A DNA stretch of 64,000 nucleotides from Pseudoscleropodium purum (GCA_963969395.1 OZ017795.1:34453063-34517062), one strand, 5' to 3'; positions 49,401 through 61,407 are shown, numbered from the stretch's first letter. Notes: a model not told the origin generated them from the sequence alone. A program made the numbers and translations.

Positions 49401-51034
49401 TCACAGGTAACAGACTACCTCCCCGGGATCAATAAAGACAACATGATGAAGAACTTCTTCCAGGGTTGACGAATTTGAACGTCCGCCCCAAAATAGCGTC
49501 TGTTTTCCGGACGTCCGGACGCACGGACGCTAGCAGACGTAGCGTCCCGACCGCCGTCGGAAAGCGGACGGGCGGGGCGGGGCGGACGGACGGGGTGGAC
49601 GGCCCGAGGCGGACGCCCAGATCGTGCGGACCAAATCAGTCCGCGCGTCGATCGGACGGCCGTAATCGGGCGGACGGGGTGGACGGGGGACTGGCGGACG
49701 CTGCGTCCGCCAGGACGCGAATGTTAGCGGACGCTGCGGACATAGCGTCCGCGTCCGGACGTCCCGGACATCCAGACGTCCTGACAACCTTGACTTCTTC
49801 GTGCTCAACCAAGGTGGCAAATTATAATTCAGTAGAAGCACCGGCCAAGTAGACCAGTTGGACCGATTCTGCTTATACGGATTCACCCCATCTACGGCTA
49901 GAGCGAAATGGATATTTCTAAGGTCGTTGCTAAAAGTGGGGTCAACATTTTCGTAAAAATGCCGCCATGCCTTTGAGTCACAGGGATGCCGGACCAAACC
50001 ATCCCCGCCTTCCCGATCACTCCTATTCTCGGAATGCCAAAGCATTAGTTTTGAAATGCTGGGGCTCTTGAACATTCTTTGTAGTCTTGGTATGATGGGG
50101 AAGTGCCTCAGAACCTTCACAGGTAACATCTTCCTGTCCTCATCTCTATACCTAGGCCCATCACATTGAGGGTACCGCATTGCATCTGCGTGTAAGCCTC
50201 TGAAAAGGATGCAACCTTTTTGACAAGCATGTATGCTTGTGTAGGTAAGTCCCAATGTCTATATCAAAGAACGTGCTGCGTGGTAGTTCTTCGGCAAACA
50301 ATTCCTGTCAGGCAATATGTGACCATGCAAGATATTGAACAACTCGTCCGCAAAGGTATTACTGACTCCATGCACTGTGCACAAGTTCATAAGCAAAATT
50401 GTGGCTGCTAGCTTTGTGCACTTGGCGCCACTAAAAAGATCTTGAATTGCCTCTTGTAAGTGGCAAGGATCAAACTGTCGGTCCTCCCAAGCGGCTTCTC
50501 CAATTTCACCGGCAGGCACCCCATCAGCAAGACCTTCGTCATTCTCTGGTGGGCCTTGCATTGACCCAATGTTGCACTCATCGTGCAGTGAATCGGCGGT
50601 CATGAAGGCTTGTGCCACTTCTTCAAGAACTCTGTCTTCAATATCATTTGTCCCATCGTCATGAGTGAATGCATTCTCAAGGATCCCTCGCGTATCCACT
50701 TGGGCATCCACACCCACGCTATAGTTGTCATGGGAGCCCCAGAATTCGTCCTCCCATTCATTGTCGGACAAGTCTCGAGTGCCAGGCCCTCTCCACACCT
50801 TGAACCATGGATGCCGTCCATTTCGCATGAGGTATTCCCGCACATTTTTTATGAGCAGCTTGCGTTGACCTTGGCAATCCATGCACGGGCAATGGATTCT
50901 GGAAGCATTGAGTTGACAAGCTCGCTAAAGCTCGCAAATCCATAATCTCTCATCGCGGAGACGTTGCCTTTGTGGATTTGAAAGGGGCAAGCGCGCTGGT
51001 AGCATTTTGATTGTACACTTCTGAACTTCAACAA
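46451..51034 (-). pseudogene. tnp2: CACTA tnp2 transposase gene, decayed and interrupted
   Basis: On -, exon 1 (about 51034-48880) has a transposase-associated Cys-rich start (CPCMDCQG, after a frameshift near 50895), then the Tnp2 core (GLTYTSIHACQKGCILFRG, RHPCDSKAWRHF, NYNLPPWLSTKK), a break by a hAT derivative at 49461-49792, then LEPLVEELLQLWEG and LWTIHDFPGYG. A donor GTAATA follows. Exon 2 (about 48464-47566) has LDVMHCEMNLAKN and the DUF4218-type region (FPPSFFDIMTHHPYHLV, RWMYPIERYMK), ending at a good GTAAGT donor. Exon 3 (about 47212-46451) has a DUF4216-type region. In-frame stops occur at 50259-50261, about 49417, 49046-49048, 48117-48119, 47661-47663 and 46658-46660; most fit C-to-T changes of Gln or Arg codons. 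Exon limits are approximate. Confidence 0.85.
49461..49792. mobile_element. 332 bp non-autonomous hAT derivative nested in tnp2
   Basis: It starts CAGGGTTGAC and ends GACAACCTTG, a slightly mutated partner, between perfect 8 bp duplications ACTTCTTC (49453-49460 and 49793-49800). It is filled with CGTCCG/CGGACG words and matches both ends of the large hAT elements. It splits the tnp2 exon between NLPPWLSTKK and the next FIMLSLLIPG. Frames inside it are repeat by-products. Confidence 0.93.
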
Positions 51035-51039
51035 CTACA

Positions 51040-52225
51040 CGAGGATGTCATTTTCAAATGTGAGTTCCAAAATTTTTTTGAGTACTAACCTTGACAATAG
51101 AATCATGGAATGCCAGAAAATTTCCAAGCAGACCACACTTAAATTTCTTTACATGCAATGAAAATAGACTATGATATGACTGTTGTGAACTCATAGCCAA
51201 CTTCATGAAAGTACAAAATGACTGAAGAGCCCAAAGGTCAACTGAGTGACAACTACATACAACTACAGAATGACTTCAACGAGTTAATACCTAGTCATTT
51301 ACCAACGTCTCTCATTCTCAAACAAAGTAATGACTTCGCAGGGTTCACGTTGAGTCCTTACCTTGTCTACTTCATTGCACAATGACGTAGTCCATATAAT
51401 TTCAAGGGGAAGTCCACACTTGAATACAATTTTCTTGACATGTACATAGCATCCCCTTCATTTCACATGGCTTCTCAACACAACAAGAAACTGAAGGAGA
51501 ATGTACATGGACAACGTAGCATATGCACAAGGAACCACAACATGGCATGTAAGGGAAAATAGAAGAACTTTTGAAAGCACAGTAATTCAAATTAAGACTG
51601 TCGGATCATCTTGCAAAGCATCGTGAAGTACAACATTTAGTGCTTGAGGTAAGTTCGGCATAATTCTGAAGACGTATGAGCAGTTTAGGGTTGAAAGTAC
51701 TTAAGAAATTCAGGGTTCATTGAAAGGCAATTTCTACAATAAAAGGCTAACACTCCATGCCCTCAAAGGCAATTCCACAAAATTATCACCGACGCAAAGC
51801 ACGGACATTGCTCTCATGATTGATGTCCACAAAAAAAGGACCAAATTCAGTGGACATTTATTACCGTATCAAGAGGTGATTCTCTGCCGTCGTTCTATAG
51901 CGACACAGAGTATTGGCTACTATAGGCTTCTTTGTTATTCACTTTAGCAGAATTTCTTCAACGACGCTAGGAAGGCAGCAAAATCAAGATTCACGACAAA
52001 GCCGGCTCTTTTGCATTCTGCTATTTGATCGCAGCTGTGGCACGCGGTCATCACTTCTCTTCCTGTGACAGACGTCCGATCACTTAGGCGCCTGCAAGAT
52101 AGTGACGGAGCAGGAAAAAGGTGTGCATACCTTTGTTTCTTGGTAACGCGCTGCTTGTGAATGTCAATCCCTACAGTACTATTGTTGGGCACTACGGGCA
52201 TTTCACTAACCTAATTCAGAAGCAA
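51040..52225. promoter_or_regulatory. Divergent promoter region of the CACTA element
   Basis: About 1.2 kb separates the start of tnp2 (-) and the first ATG proposed for the tnpA-like gene (+, 52226). TGACT/AGTCA words are clustered at 51170-51320, resembling those at the ends. The region may carry promoters for both genes. A short frame on - at 51944-52201 has no recognisable domain. Confidence 0.45.
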
Positions 52226-55200
52226 ATGGAGGAAGAGAAGACGGCAACAGGAGTCGAGGGAAAGTCTGCCTACAAATTAGAACGAGACAAGCTTGTGCAG
52301 CTCTTACGGCAAAAACTGAAGCCTATGGAAGTGGCCATCCAAAGAATGTAAGTCCTCAACCTTCTGTTCTTCATGCACTGGAGTTCTTGTGCAATTTCTG
52401 TCCGCTTTTCTTGTTTCTTGCTCAACTGCTACATTAATTGGTCTCAGAAGCCGAGTCCAGTCATTGTATAGTAGACTTCCAATTGCAGCGTACTACTCAT
52501 GTATGACTGCGTTTGTTATTCTAGTAGCGCTCGAGTCATTGTAGAGTCATACATTAGTTTAGTGGGCATAAACTAGTTGAATAAGTTGAGGAGTACTAGA
52601 AAACCGCCACATTGCACATGTTTGGCAGCTGTATGGCGGCGTACGGAGGCTGCAAAGGCTAGCGAAACCCTAAACCCGTTCTGAGGCACGGACTTTGGAG
52701 TAGAGAGTTTGTCGACATTCACGGTAGCATGCGCTCTTGTATTTTGTTTGACCTACCTCGTAGCGACGTATTGGACTGTAGTAAGCTGTGAATTCATGTG
52801 TATAGGACAAAGGATTTGAATCCCCAGAAAGAAGTATTGCTTGAGGCAGCCGATGCAGGAAGGGGTCACATTGCAAGAGAGAACTTTGGATTGCCCAGAC
52901 GAAGTCATCCGACGTTGCTAGTGAGGGGAAACACACGACGCAGGAGCAAGCGCGTGCAGAGGAGGGGCAAAATGAATGTAAATGCGGCTTCCTCTTCCGA
53001 CGAAACCAAAACAGACGACGAAGGTATTGGCGCAAGTATGATGAATCTAGCAATTGTGTGTGCACATGTTCAGAGCAAGGCGACCTCGGAGGTCCCGCCT
53101 ATAGGTAATTTTCCCTTCTCACGGTGTGGGCCTCCTCGTACGCTGAGTAGGGTTTGTAAGCGTCATCGTAGTGGAGAATGGTACGTATAGAAGTTGCATT
53201 CTGTGACGGCTATAGTGTGATTTGTTTTGTTAGAAAAGATGGCGGTTTTTACTTCACTGTATATACGCTGTAGTTCAAGTAAAACTCTTGGATAGAGAAG
53301 CAGATTTGACTCACAATTGTACTTCTTCTTTACTTGCAAGATGGAAGAGCAATGCCACACAGGGAAGGACTTGAGCGGTTTAGGGTTGCTGATGAAAATA
53401 TTATTGGACGTGGATGCAGGTAAAGCTAGTACGATGCAAGTGTTCGACTCAGGGGACGATGACTTGGACGCTGAGGAGAACCTCATCGACAAAAGGCAGA
53501 AGCGCAAGAGAGTTGACGTGCAAATGCGGTCCCCTACACAAATTCACCGACCGCGGTCTCCAATTGCACAACGCGCCTCAGAAGTACCATCGCAAGCAAG
53601 GCTTCCATATGTTGGGAATTGGCAATGGGTGCCTAACGGCCAATGGATGCAGCCACCGCAAATGCAGCCACCGCAGTGGGGTGCTGGGCCACAACCTTCC
53701 TCAACTCCCTATCCGGACAAGTGGGTGGGAAATTCTCTAAGACAAGACTTTAGCAATGCAGGCGAAATGTCTACAGATAGCGTGGGGAGGGCATCGCGAT
53801 GTCTGAAACGCAGCATCTATGACGAGGGAAGGAGGGAGCGGAGCAGGGTTGGCAAAAAACCCCACAGCATTATAGTCACTGATGACGAAGAAATTGATGT
53901 TGGTTGTGTGGGGAAAAATGCTTGGGACAACTCAATGAGGACATATGTGCCACATATTCTTGACATGAGTATCATAGATTGGGAAAAACAGAAGCATGAG
54001 AGCGTGCAAAAGTTAAGGAATACCCTGGACAATGACTTCGAGTACTTAGGCAACAAGTTGAGCATGCTAGGCTTCAAGAATGCCATCAAGAGGTACTTGA
54101 AGACAGAGCGCTCTAGGTTGAAGGCTCATTTCCTAAACAGCGTAGAAGATGAATGCCCATCTCACGTGAATCCAGATCAGTGGAGTAGGCTGCAGGATTA
54201 TTGGAGTATAGAGACGCAACAAAAGAAAGCGGCGACAATGGCCCATGCAAGGAGGCAAGTGAAGAATTTCTCCGCTGTGGGCCAAAAAGGGAAAGTCGGA
54301 AAAGAGGTAGAGTTGGTAAGATTAGGGTTCTCCATTTTCTACGTTCGGAAGATAGTATTACCTTTGTTCTTGCTTGTTCTGTGCTTTCACTTGTAAAGAA
54401 TATGTGCAAATGAATATGCCGCTTTTGAATGCTATTACCATGTTGGATGCAGAGGGAGGGAAGGCCTACCAGCTCAGGACTAATGGACATTGCAAATGGA
54501 ATGCAGTTATCTGCAGGCCATGTTGGACGCGGATCGGTGAGGCCCTTTGAACTTCTCTCACATTTTATGTTTTCATGTTGCTAAACAATGAGTGGCGTCA
54601 TCTCTACAGTGGTTGTAGCGTAGTCATGACCTAGTCGCATTTTCTATTGTACGTAGGTGGACAAGTCAAAACGTAGTCATTCAGCAATAGGCAAGTCATT
54701 GATCAGTGACCCCATTGGTAGAAACTTGATAATTGACTAACTCTGGAGTTTCCCTTGTTTGAATGGTGGTTGAAAATTTTAGGGTCTCACTGCAGGAGAT
54801 TCAGCAAGAATATGTGCTATAGAGAAGTCTCAGACAGACTTGAAGGGCGAGTTCTCGAAAGTTCTTGTGAGTACAGCAGCTACGAACAGCACAGTAGAAG
54901 AGCTGAAGTCAATGTTCAGCACTTTCATGGGGAAAATGAAGGATACTTCCCATGGAAGCCCCTCAACATCTAAGTCTCCTGTGGAGATTCAGAAGTCCAT
55001 TTTGCTTCAAGAAGGAGACAGAGCCGACTTAATGACCGATCCTTGTCGAAAAAAAGTGCCCAGGTCTGAGTCACTTCCTCCTCCCGCCCCGTCGCAGACG
55101 ACTAGTGCAACTAAAGAACCGCTGCACTTGAAAGTGCAGTCACCCTCTGGAGAAGAAGGCAAGAAACAAGCACCCTGCGTCGGAGAGAAAGAGAGATCAT

Positions 55201-57197
55201 CCCCGACCCCAATATGTCCAACTATGAGTCCAAAGCCGAAAACAACATTGAATCCGTGTATGAAGACTAGCATTCCGATGTGCAATGTGGACGAGACTAT
55301 TTCGAAATGCACACAGGGAATTCCGAAGGTTGTACAAGGCAATGATTTCTTGGCCGACGCGAGCGACATCCCTGTGGACGGAATTGGCCAATGTCCTCCA
55401 TCGGAAGTGCAAGATCGGGAGTTTGTGAATGTGGACACCAGCAAAGTGGACTCCGACACGCATATTACTGGCGGTGATGCAAGTAATATCGTGGATCTTG
55501 AAGAGGATGGAGAGAACAAAGTGGAGGACCCCAGAGAACTTGTGGAACCAATTGCTACTCCAACCAAGTCTTCCCCTCCTAAGCAGAAGAAGGCAACAAA
55601 AGCAGTGGATGTGGTCCAAGCTGGAAAAAACATGGTGGACGACTCAGAGAAGGCAGTGGAAGCAAGTGGTGCTCCAACGAAATCTTCTCCAAAGAAGCAG
55701 AAGAAGCTAACGAAAGCATCCACTGAGGTAAATGCAAAGGCAGCACTCCCTGATTCTGGGTCAGGTCAGGTGAGAGCTGCTTCGAATTTACGCATTGTAC
55801 CCATTGAAAATGCAAAAGCTAAATTGCTAATTTTCAACATTCATGGGACCTTGCTGGATTGTAGTTTGGCTGAGGAGAAGAATCCAAACTCTAGAATTAG
55901 GCCCACGTTGAGAACGAAGAGCAGGAGGGTATTTTTAAGACCATGGTTGCAACCCTTTTTGGCACGGTGCTTCTTTAATTTCACAGTGGGATTTTGGGGC
56001 AGTAAGAGTCGGTCTTACATGGAAGACATTGTGCCCACAATGACAAAAAGGCAAGGACATTGTGACTTCAGTCCTCTCTTTGTGTGGGGTGGGAAGAAAT
56101 GTGAGGCTGTATAGTTTGAGGGCGGCAAGCCAATAGCTTGGGGGAAGCCTTTGTCAAAAGTTTATAGTAAATGGCCTCAATTTAGCCCCTCAAACACTAT
56201 GGTCGTTGACAACAATGCATCAAGAGTGTCATACAATCCGCAAGCCAATGTCGTCATCACCAGTGCGTTCTATGTTGCTGATTTGGCAAAACTAGCTGAT
56301 GACAACAATTACTTGAAGTCCACATTGTGGCCACTTTTGAAAGCTCTGTATGTCGCTACAGATGTGAAGGAGTTCCATGCACAGAATGCTTCACATGTGC
56401 AGAACAATGCAGTTCAAGGGCATCATTTGACACAGAATTCAGATCTCAGTGACAATGTGCTTACAGAGGAAGGTGAGGGGACTTGTGGACCACAAGGTTC
56501 AAGCTCATTTGTGTCCCCTCACCTTCTAATTGTTTTCAATTCTAACAAAAAATTTGTGTGTGTTTGTTGAAGGCACGGAAAAGAGAGACAAGGGCAAAGA
56601 CGACAGCGGCAGAGGACAAGAACCGTGACTCTTCCAAAAAAAAGGTGAGATGTTGAAGCCTGAATGTGTTGGAGTACACAAATTTCATTCAGGGAATTAG
56701 AAGGCTGAGGTCAATGTTGTTTCAATTGTATGACTCAGGAATGATTGCCTAGTCATTTGGTAGTTGCATTATCCTCATCCAGTCCTCATATGTGACTCAA
56801 CTAGGGAAGTTGTTAGTCAATTTTCAGTTATTTATTGTATGAGTGACTACATTGGCAATGAGAAGTATGTTTTGAAGGTCCCACGGGCAGGAGTACTTCC
56901 TGTATCTAACAAAACAAATCTATCTTTCAACTCAGCTTGTATGACAATGTGTACCTCGTCAATCCACGATCCACTCGGCAGAAGGTGGCTTTGGGAAGAA
57001 TCAGCAGTATAGGAGGGATAGATAAGTTCCATGGCATGCTCATTCCGGATGGTTGGTTTAGAGTGGACGTGCGGGAGGTTTCGCAATCGAAGGTGTCGTT
57101 GATGTTTCCCAAGCCGGAGGCTGACCAAGAAGTAATGCACGACGTTCAAGGTGGAAACGTCATTTGGGATTCCAAGTACATAAAGTTGAACCCATGA
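52226..57197 (+). pseudogene. CACTA tnpA-like gene with a captured NIF/FCP1-type domain
   Basis: Proposed exons, from splice-like signals, are 52226-52347, 52806-53104, 53341-54315, 54453-54536, 54796-56472, 56573-56644 and 56936-57197. Not all phases close, so the model is approximate. Exon 3 ends in a Transposase_24-like segment (VNPDQWSRLQDYWSIE... ARRQVKNFSAVGQKG). Exon 5 begins with a helical stretch (EKSQTDLKGEFSKVL), continues as a Ser/Pro/Lys-rich linker with two related SSPPKQKKATK and SSPKKQKKLTK units, and then holds the phosphatase-like region (55800-56390). The last exon is Transposase_23-like (DNVYLVNP...ALGRISSIGG...FHGMLIPDGW). A TAG at 56112-56114 interrupts the phosphatase-like part with the frame preserved on both sides. 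Confidence 0.7.
55797..56390 (+). other. Captured FCP1/NIF-like phosphatase domain with altered active site
   Basis: Within exon 5 of the tnpA-like gene, AKLLIFNIHGTLLDCSL matches the start of FCP1/SCP-type HAD phosphatase domains (usual DLDxTL core). Both aspartates are replaced: Asn at 55836-55838 and His at 55842-55844. Further matches are RRVFLRPWLQPFLARCFFNF with VGFWGSKSRSYMEDIV, then, after the TAG at 56112, KPLSKVYSKWPQF, NTMVVDNNASRV (usual DDs become DN) and a helical end with LWPLLKALYVATDV. The order equals that of plant NIF-domain proteins. Loss of the nucleophile aspartate argues against catalysis. This domain is not part of standard CACTA genes. Confidence 0.68.
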
Positions 57198-57599
57198 GAT
57201 TACTTTGCTGCTGGTATAAGTGTAGTGTAACATTTGCATGCAAGACTGATAGCCCTCTATAGTACAGAATTGTCGTACTTCTAAAGGAAGAGGGCACGTA
57301 TTTTGATTTTAGAGTGGTCAATGCCTTGAATTCTCACAAAACCTTGTGTGTAATAATTCAGAGAAATGCAATCATGGATGTAGACATTGACAAAATGCTT
57401 TAGTTGTCTTCCATTTTGTAATGGTATGTGCATCCATTGCTTGTACAACTATTTTTCTTCTCAATAGTTCTCATGTTGGTTGGCTTACTTGGCTATCAAT
57501 TTTCTATCATTTTCATGAAAGCAAATGCTGAGCTATACAACCACATTGTACTAAAACAGCTTCTAAGCTTCATTACGTTGTCAACTCTAGTATTGAAAT

Positions 57600-58110
57600 A
57601 TAACTGAGATGCAACTCAGGTGCAACTGCAGTAGCACTTAAGCATAGGAGACTGACTACTATTTAACTACCACTTCACTAAGCTGCAGTTGCAATTGCAA
57701 CAATACACAATGACATGACTGTAGTTCAACTGAATCCCTACTAGGGAATAACTACACCAGAACTTGTTGTCCATCTGAACGTCTGAACATTGGATTGAAC
57801 CGCCTACCAGCAATTGCCATGTGGACTAAGTGGGGCCTACCATCAGAACTCGACTACAATGGGACTAAAAAATGACTACACTATGACTAACGAACCCAAG
57901 TGCCACGTCATGCAGACCTGAACACGTCAGAGGCCACGTAGGAATAATTCATCCAAAACTTTCCTTGTACGATGACGGATGGTGATATTAAGAATGCAAT
58001 CATGTCCTAAAGGACTCGTCCACAATGACTACGGAGCCCCATTTTCACAAGTAGTCATATATGTCCGAAATGACTGAAAACGTAGTCATTTACATAGTCA
58101 TAGAATGCCT
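57600..58110. repeat. CACTA subterminal repeat cluster, right end
   Basis: Repeated TGACTA, GACTAC and TAGTCATT words in both orientations, dense up to the terminal repeat, mirror 45890-46250. Confidence 0.7.
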
Positions 58111-58127
58111 ATATTCTTGTAGTGTGT

Positions 58128-58560
58128 ATTCAAAGTAGAATAATGTTTTTCAAATAACTTTGAACAAAAATAAGTTGTGCAATCAAACTAAATTTCATCT
58201 ACAAAAATACATTTGAGTTTTAGAGTCTCCAATCAAAAGTTATGGAAAAAATTCAAAGAAGATTTTTGAAAATGTTATACAAAATGTCCCTTCCAATTTC
58301 TCTCTAAAATTTGTTGATAACTTTAATTGAACTTTCAAAATCTTAAATAGATTTTTGGAGATGAAATTTAGCTTGGTTTCACAACTTATTTTAGTTTAAA
58401 TTTTTTTGAAAAAGATCATTTTACTTATTTACTATGCCTAAATGAGGTTTAAAATTTTACTTTGAACACAATTCCTACTTTTGACTTAACTATAATCAAT
58501 TAAGCTCTTATTAGTCTTAAATACTTATCCCATATGGATTGTTTTACCTACTTCTACCTC
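58128..58560. other. AT-rich spacer between the CACTA element and TG...CA copy 2
   Basis: About 430 bp without a supported gene. Confidence 0.45.
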
Positions 58561-59748
58561 ACTTATGTCGCAGCACAGGGCAGGTCAATTCCCCATTATA
58601 CTCACAAAAATCACTCTAGAGTATAACTAAGTGACTCTAAAGATCGAACCCACGAGATCCTGTGAAGTATCTAGCTCTATTAAGCAATTAAGCTCAGTCA
58701 GTATCCCAATCTTACTTTCCGGTCCTAGATATAGAACCAGAAATACCACCACACCGGATAACTATAGACCGGATTACTCCTTCTTCCGATCCTACTAACT
58801 ATCCGGTCTGTACAAATATCCAAATTCCAGGGTCTTACAACTTCCGGTCCTGGAAATCCGTCCTGACCAATCCGGTCCGGATGGTCATCATATCTCCGTA
58901 ATCCTATCTAGTTTGGTTTTGCCTCTGTTTTACCATCAGAGGGGTCGCCGCTTACATTTGAGAGTGGTAGGCCCACCACTCCTTCCGTGACTTATAGTGG
59001 CTCAAGACCCACTGTCCTACTTCCTAAACTCCTAAGCTAATCCGGATCCGGTTTGGTCCTTCACAACAACCCAGATAGCAATCCGGGTTGTAGGTCACAC
59101 AAAGACCCCACACTCGACCCTCTCATACTACAACGACCTTGATGCTACTTCCGATCCGTGCGAAGATAGGTGGTTACAAGTGTACCCGTCCATTCCAACA
59201 TTGACTAAAGCTCTTCCGTTTGCTAACTAAGGCGGTAAGACCTCACAGGAGATCGGACACTCGACCGGATTTCCCACCCGGGAGTTCTAGCGCAGTTAAA
59301 GAATCCCTCCCTACCCGCCTAGCCTAACAACGGCTTTCTCACCCGGAATCTCAAACTCTAGACGTGCTGAGGAACTAAGTTCACTCCCAACTCTTCGATA
59401 CCTACTCACATGCACCTAGGATCGGAAAAGAAACACCAAGGGGAGAAATCACTCGCAAACCGGCTCGTACTATCCTAACTCCACATCATACAATCCTGTC
59501 GCGCTGGAGAGAGACACACAATGAGGAGAAGAGAAAGGTACAAGAAGTTTGCAAAATGAAAAACTCCCAGTTCCCATCGCAGGAACCGATTTATATACAA
59601 AGGGTAAAAACCCTAAAAGCACAAAAAGGAGCGGAAAACCCGTGGGGGTCCGCCGCCACCCTAATCTAACTTCCGGTCTAACCTAATACTGTTGAGCCGG
59701 ATCCGGATCTGGATCCGCTCCTACTCCTAACTGAAATCAAAATCCTAT

Positions 59749-61407
59749 CTACTCTACAACCCTAGATCCTATTGTCGGGCTTCCGATCTCTAGAACCAGC
59801 GCCTCGAAGACTTCACTCAAGTTCCGGTTCCGTTCCCCCTCCACAGGGTTAGATCCGGGTGAAGACTCCAGGTCGATTGTAACGTCCGGTCTCGTGCCCG
59901 GAGTCTCAGCCCGTGTAGACTTCTTGGACTCGGGAGTCCAATCCTTCTTATCCTTCGAAATGGTCGCGTCCGGAAAGATATCCGGCAGCGAGATGTCCGA
60001 AAGATGTATTCCCTTGGAGCACGTCGCTCCAGTCAGCTTCCGGCTGCTTTCCTCAATCCGGTCCGCAGCTTTCCGCCCCTCCACCATCGCCGTCTCCACC
60101 TGCTCAGCGAAGTCGTTGAGAATCCGGACCATCCGGAAACCGGATAGTTTCTTCTCTTCGTGGATCTTCTCGTCGAAGAGCTTCGCTTTGGCGGCGGCCG
60201 TTCCGGGGTCTCCCAGGGTGGCCTTGATTTGCTCGGCTATCTTCGGAGTCTCCTCCGCCATCTCCCTGGTGGCCGTCACATCTTCCCGATAGGCAAAGAG
60301 AGTTGCCTTTAGGGTGTCCACCTCCTCCTGCAACCGGCGGATCTCCGCTTCCTGTTTCCGGGTCTCTTCCGGATTGGTGATGCACTCCGCCACCTGTTCC
60401 GCCAACTTGCTGTCCGGTGGCGCATCTACCAACTTTCCGATCGCCGAAAGCGTCCTGTGCTTGACCTCCCAATCCGCCCTGATGTTGCAGAGGAGGTTGA
60501 TAAGACCGTTGAACGGATCTTACATTTCCGGGTCTTCCCCGGAAATGGTCTTCTCGGCTTCCGGTTTCTCTTCCGGGGCCGGTCTGTCGTGACCGGGAGG
60601 CGTCCCGCGCTTGTTTGGAGGTGTCAACTTCTGTCGCTTGATGGGCGGCATCGACTCCTCCTCTTCCTCGCTCGACTCCCGGTCTGAACCAGAATCGGAC
60701 TCGGCCTCGTCATCCGTTTCCGATTCCCCATACTTCAGGAGGACTTCTTGAGTCCTCCACACCTTCTCCTCCGCGTCGGTGAGGACTTGGTGTTCCCGAT
60801 AGAGGTGGAAGAGGTAAGGGCACACTGGAGTGGCCCTCTTCTTTCCAACTCTACTAACGAGCTGGGCCACGAGATCGGAAATGATCCGTGCCTAGTCCAC
60901 TTTCCGGGTACCACTAAGGGCACCGAAAATCGTGTTGCCCAGGGTGATCGTCACCCTAGTCGGCTTTTCCGGGTGAAGGACCGGAACCAAGAACTGCAGG
61001 AGCCGACGGTGTCGGTCATCCACACAATCCTCGACCGCGTATCCGTCCTTCGGGTTGACGGCTCCCTGGAACTTGCCTCGGACAAACTCATCCTTCCGGT
61101 TTGCCATTCCTAACCCTCCTGCCCGGAAACCGTAAACACCTCTCCACATTCCCTCGTTCCAGCGGATGGAAGTTCCTCTCACGGTATTGTCAAACTGGTT
61201 GGACAGCTTTCCGAGGAGCTCCTTGACCATTCTCTCCTCCCTAAAACCCCAGGGTTTCTCGGCAAACCCTAGGCAACCCATAGAGGTGAGATCCTCCATG
61301 AGTTGAGACTTTTCCGGCTCTGTGGAGGGAATAACCGGAATGACTTTCCGGAGCTTCACCTCGCCTCCAGAGGGACTCGCTGGTCTAGACCTACGTAGCG
61401 GCGGCAT
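59749..61407 (-). pseudogene. ORF of the TG...CA element, copy 2: plant transposon-type protein with coiled coil
   Basis: On -, the ATG at 61407 gives MPPLRRSRPASPSGGEVK, in frame with the remainder, so this copy keeps the likely native start that copy 1 has lost. The frame spans 553 codons with the same two internal stops as copy 1 (TAG 60892-60894, TAA 60520-60522). Parts in order are the plant transposon protein-like domain, a Trp-to-stop position, an acidic Ser/Glu stretch, a basic PPIKRQK segment, a TAA, and a charged coiled-coil region of about 227 codons. Shared stops mean that they predate both insertions or are tolerated, for example by use of separate translation units. Confidence 0.58.

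Larger units (their letters stand above)
45877..58124. mobile_element. CACTA (En/Spm-type) transposon, complete ends
   Basis: The element starts CACTACAAGAAAA and ends TTCTTGTAGTG, the hallmark CACTA terminal repeat, and is flanked by the 3 bp duplication TGT (45874-45876 and 58125-58127). At 12,248 bp it carries the two expected genes, here divergent: tnp2 on - (about 51034-46451) and a tnpA-like gene on + (about 52226-57197). Clusters of TGACTA/TAGTCA words lie inside both ends. A 332 bp hAT derivative is nested at 49461-49792. The tnp2 frame is decayed, so this copy is probably not autonomous. Confidence 0.95.

Noticed and set aside
55007..55723. 238-codon frame on - opposite the tnpA-like exon
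   Set aside because: Antisense shadow of the Ser/Pro/Lys-rich linker. No domain, and it lies opposite a better supported exon.
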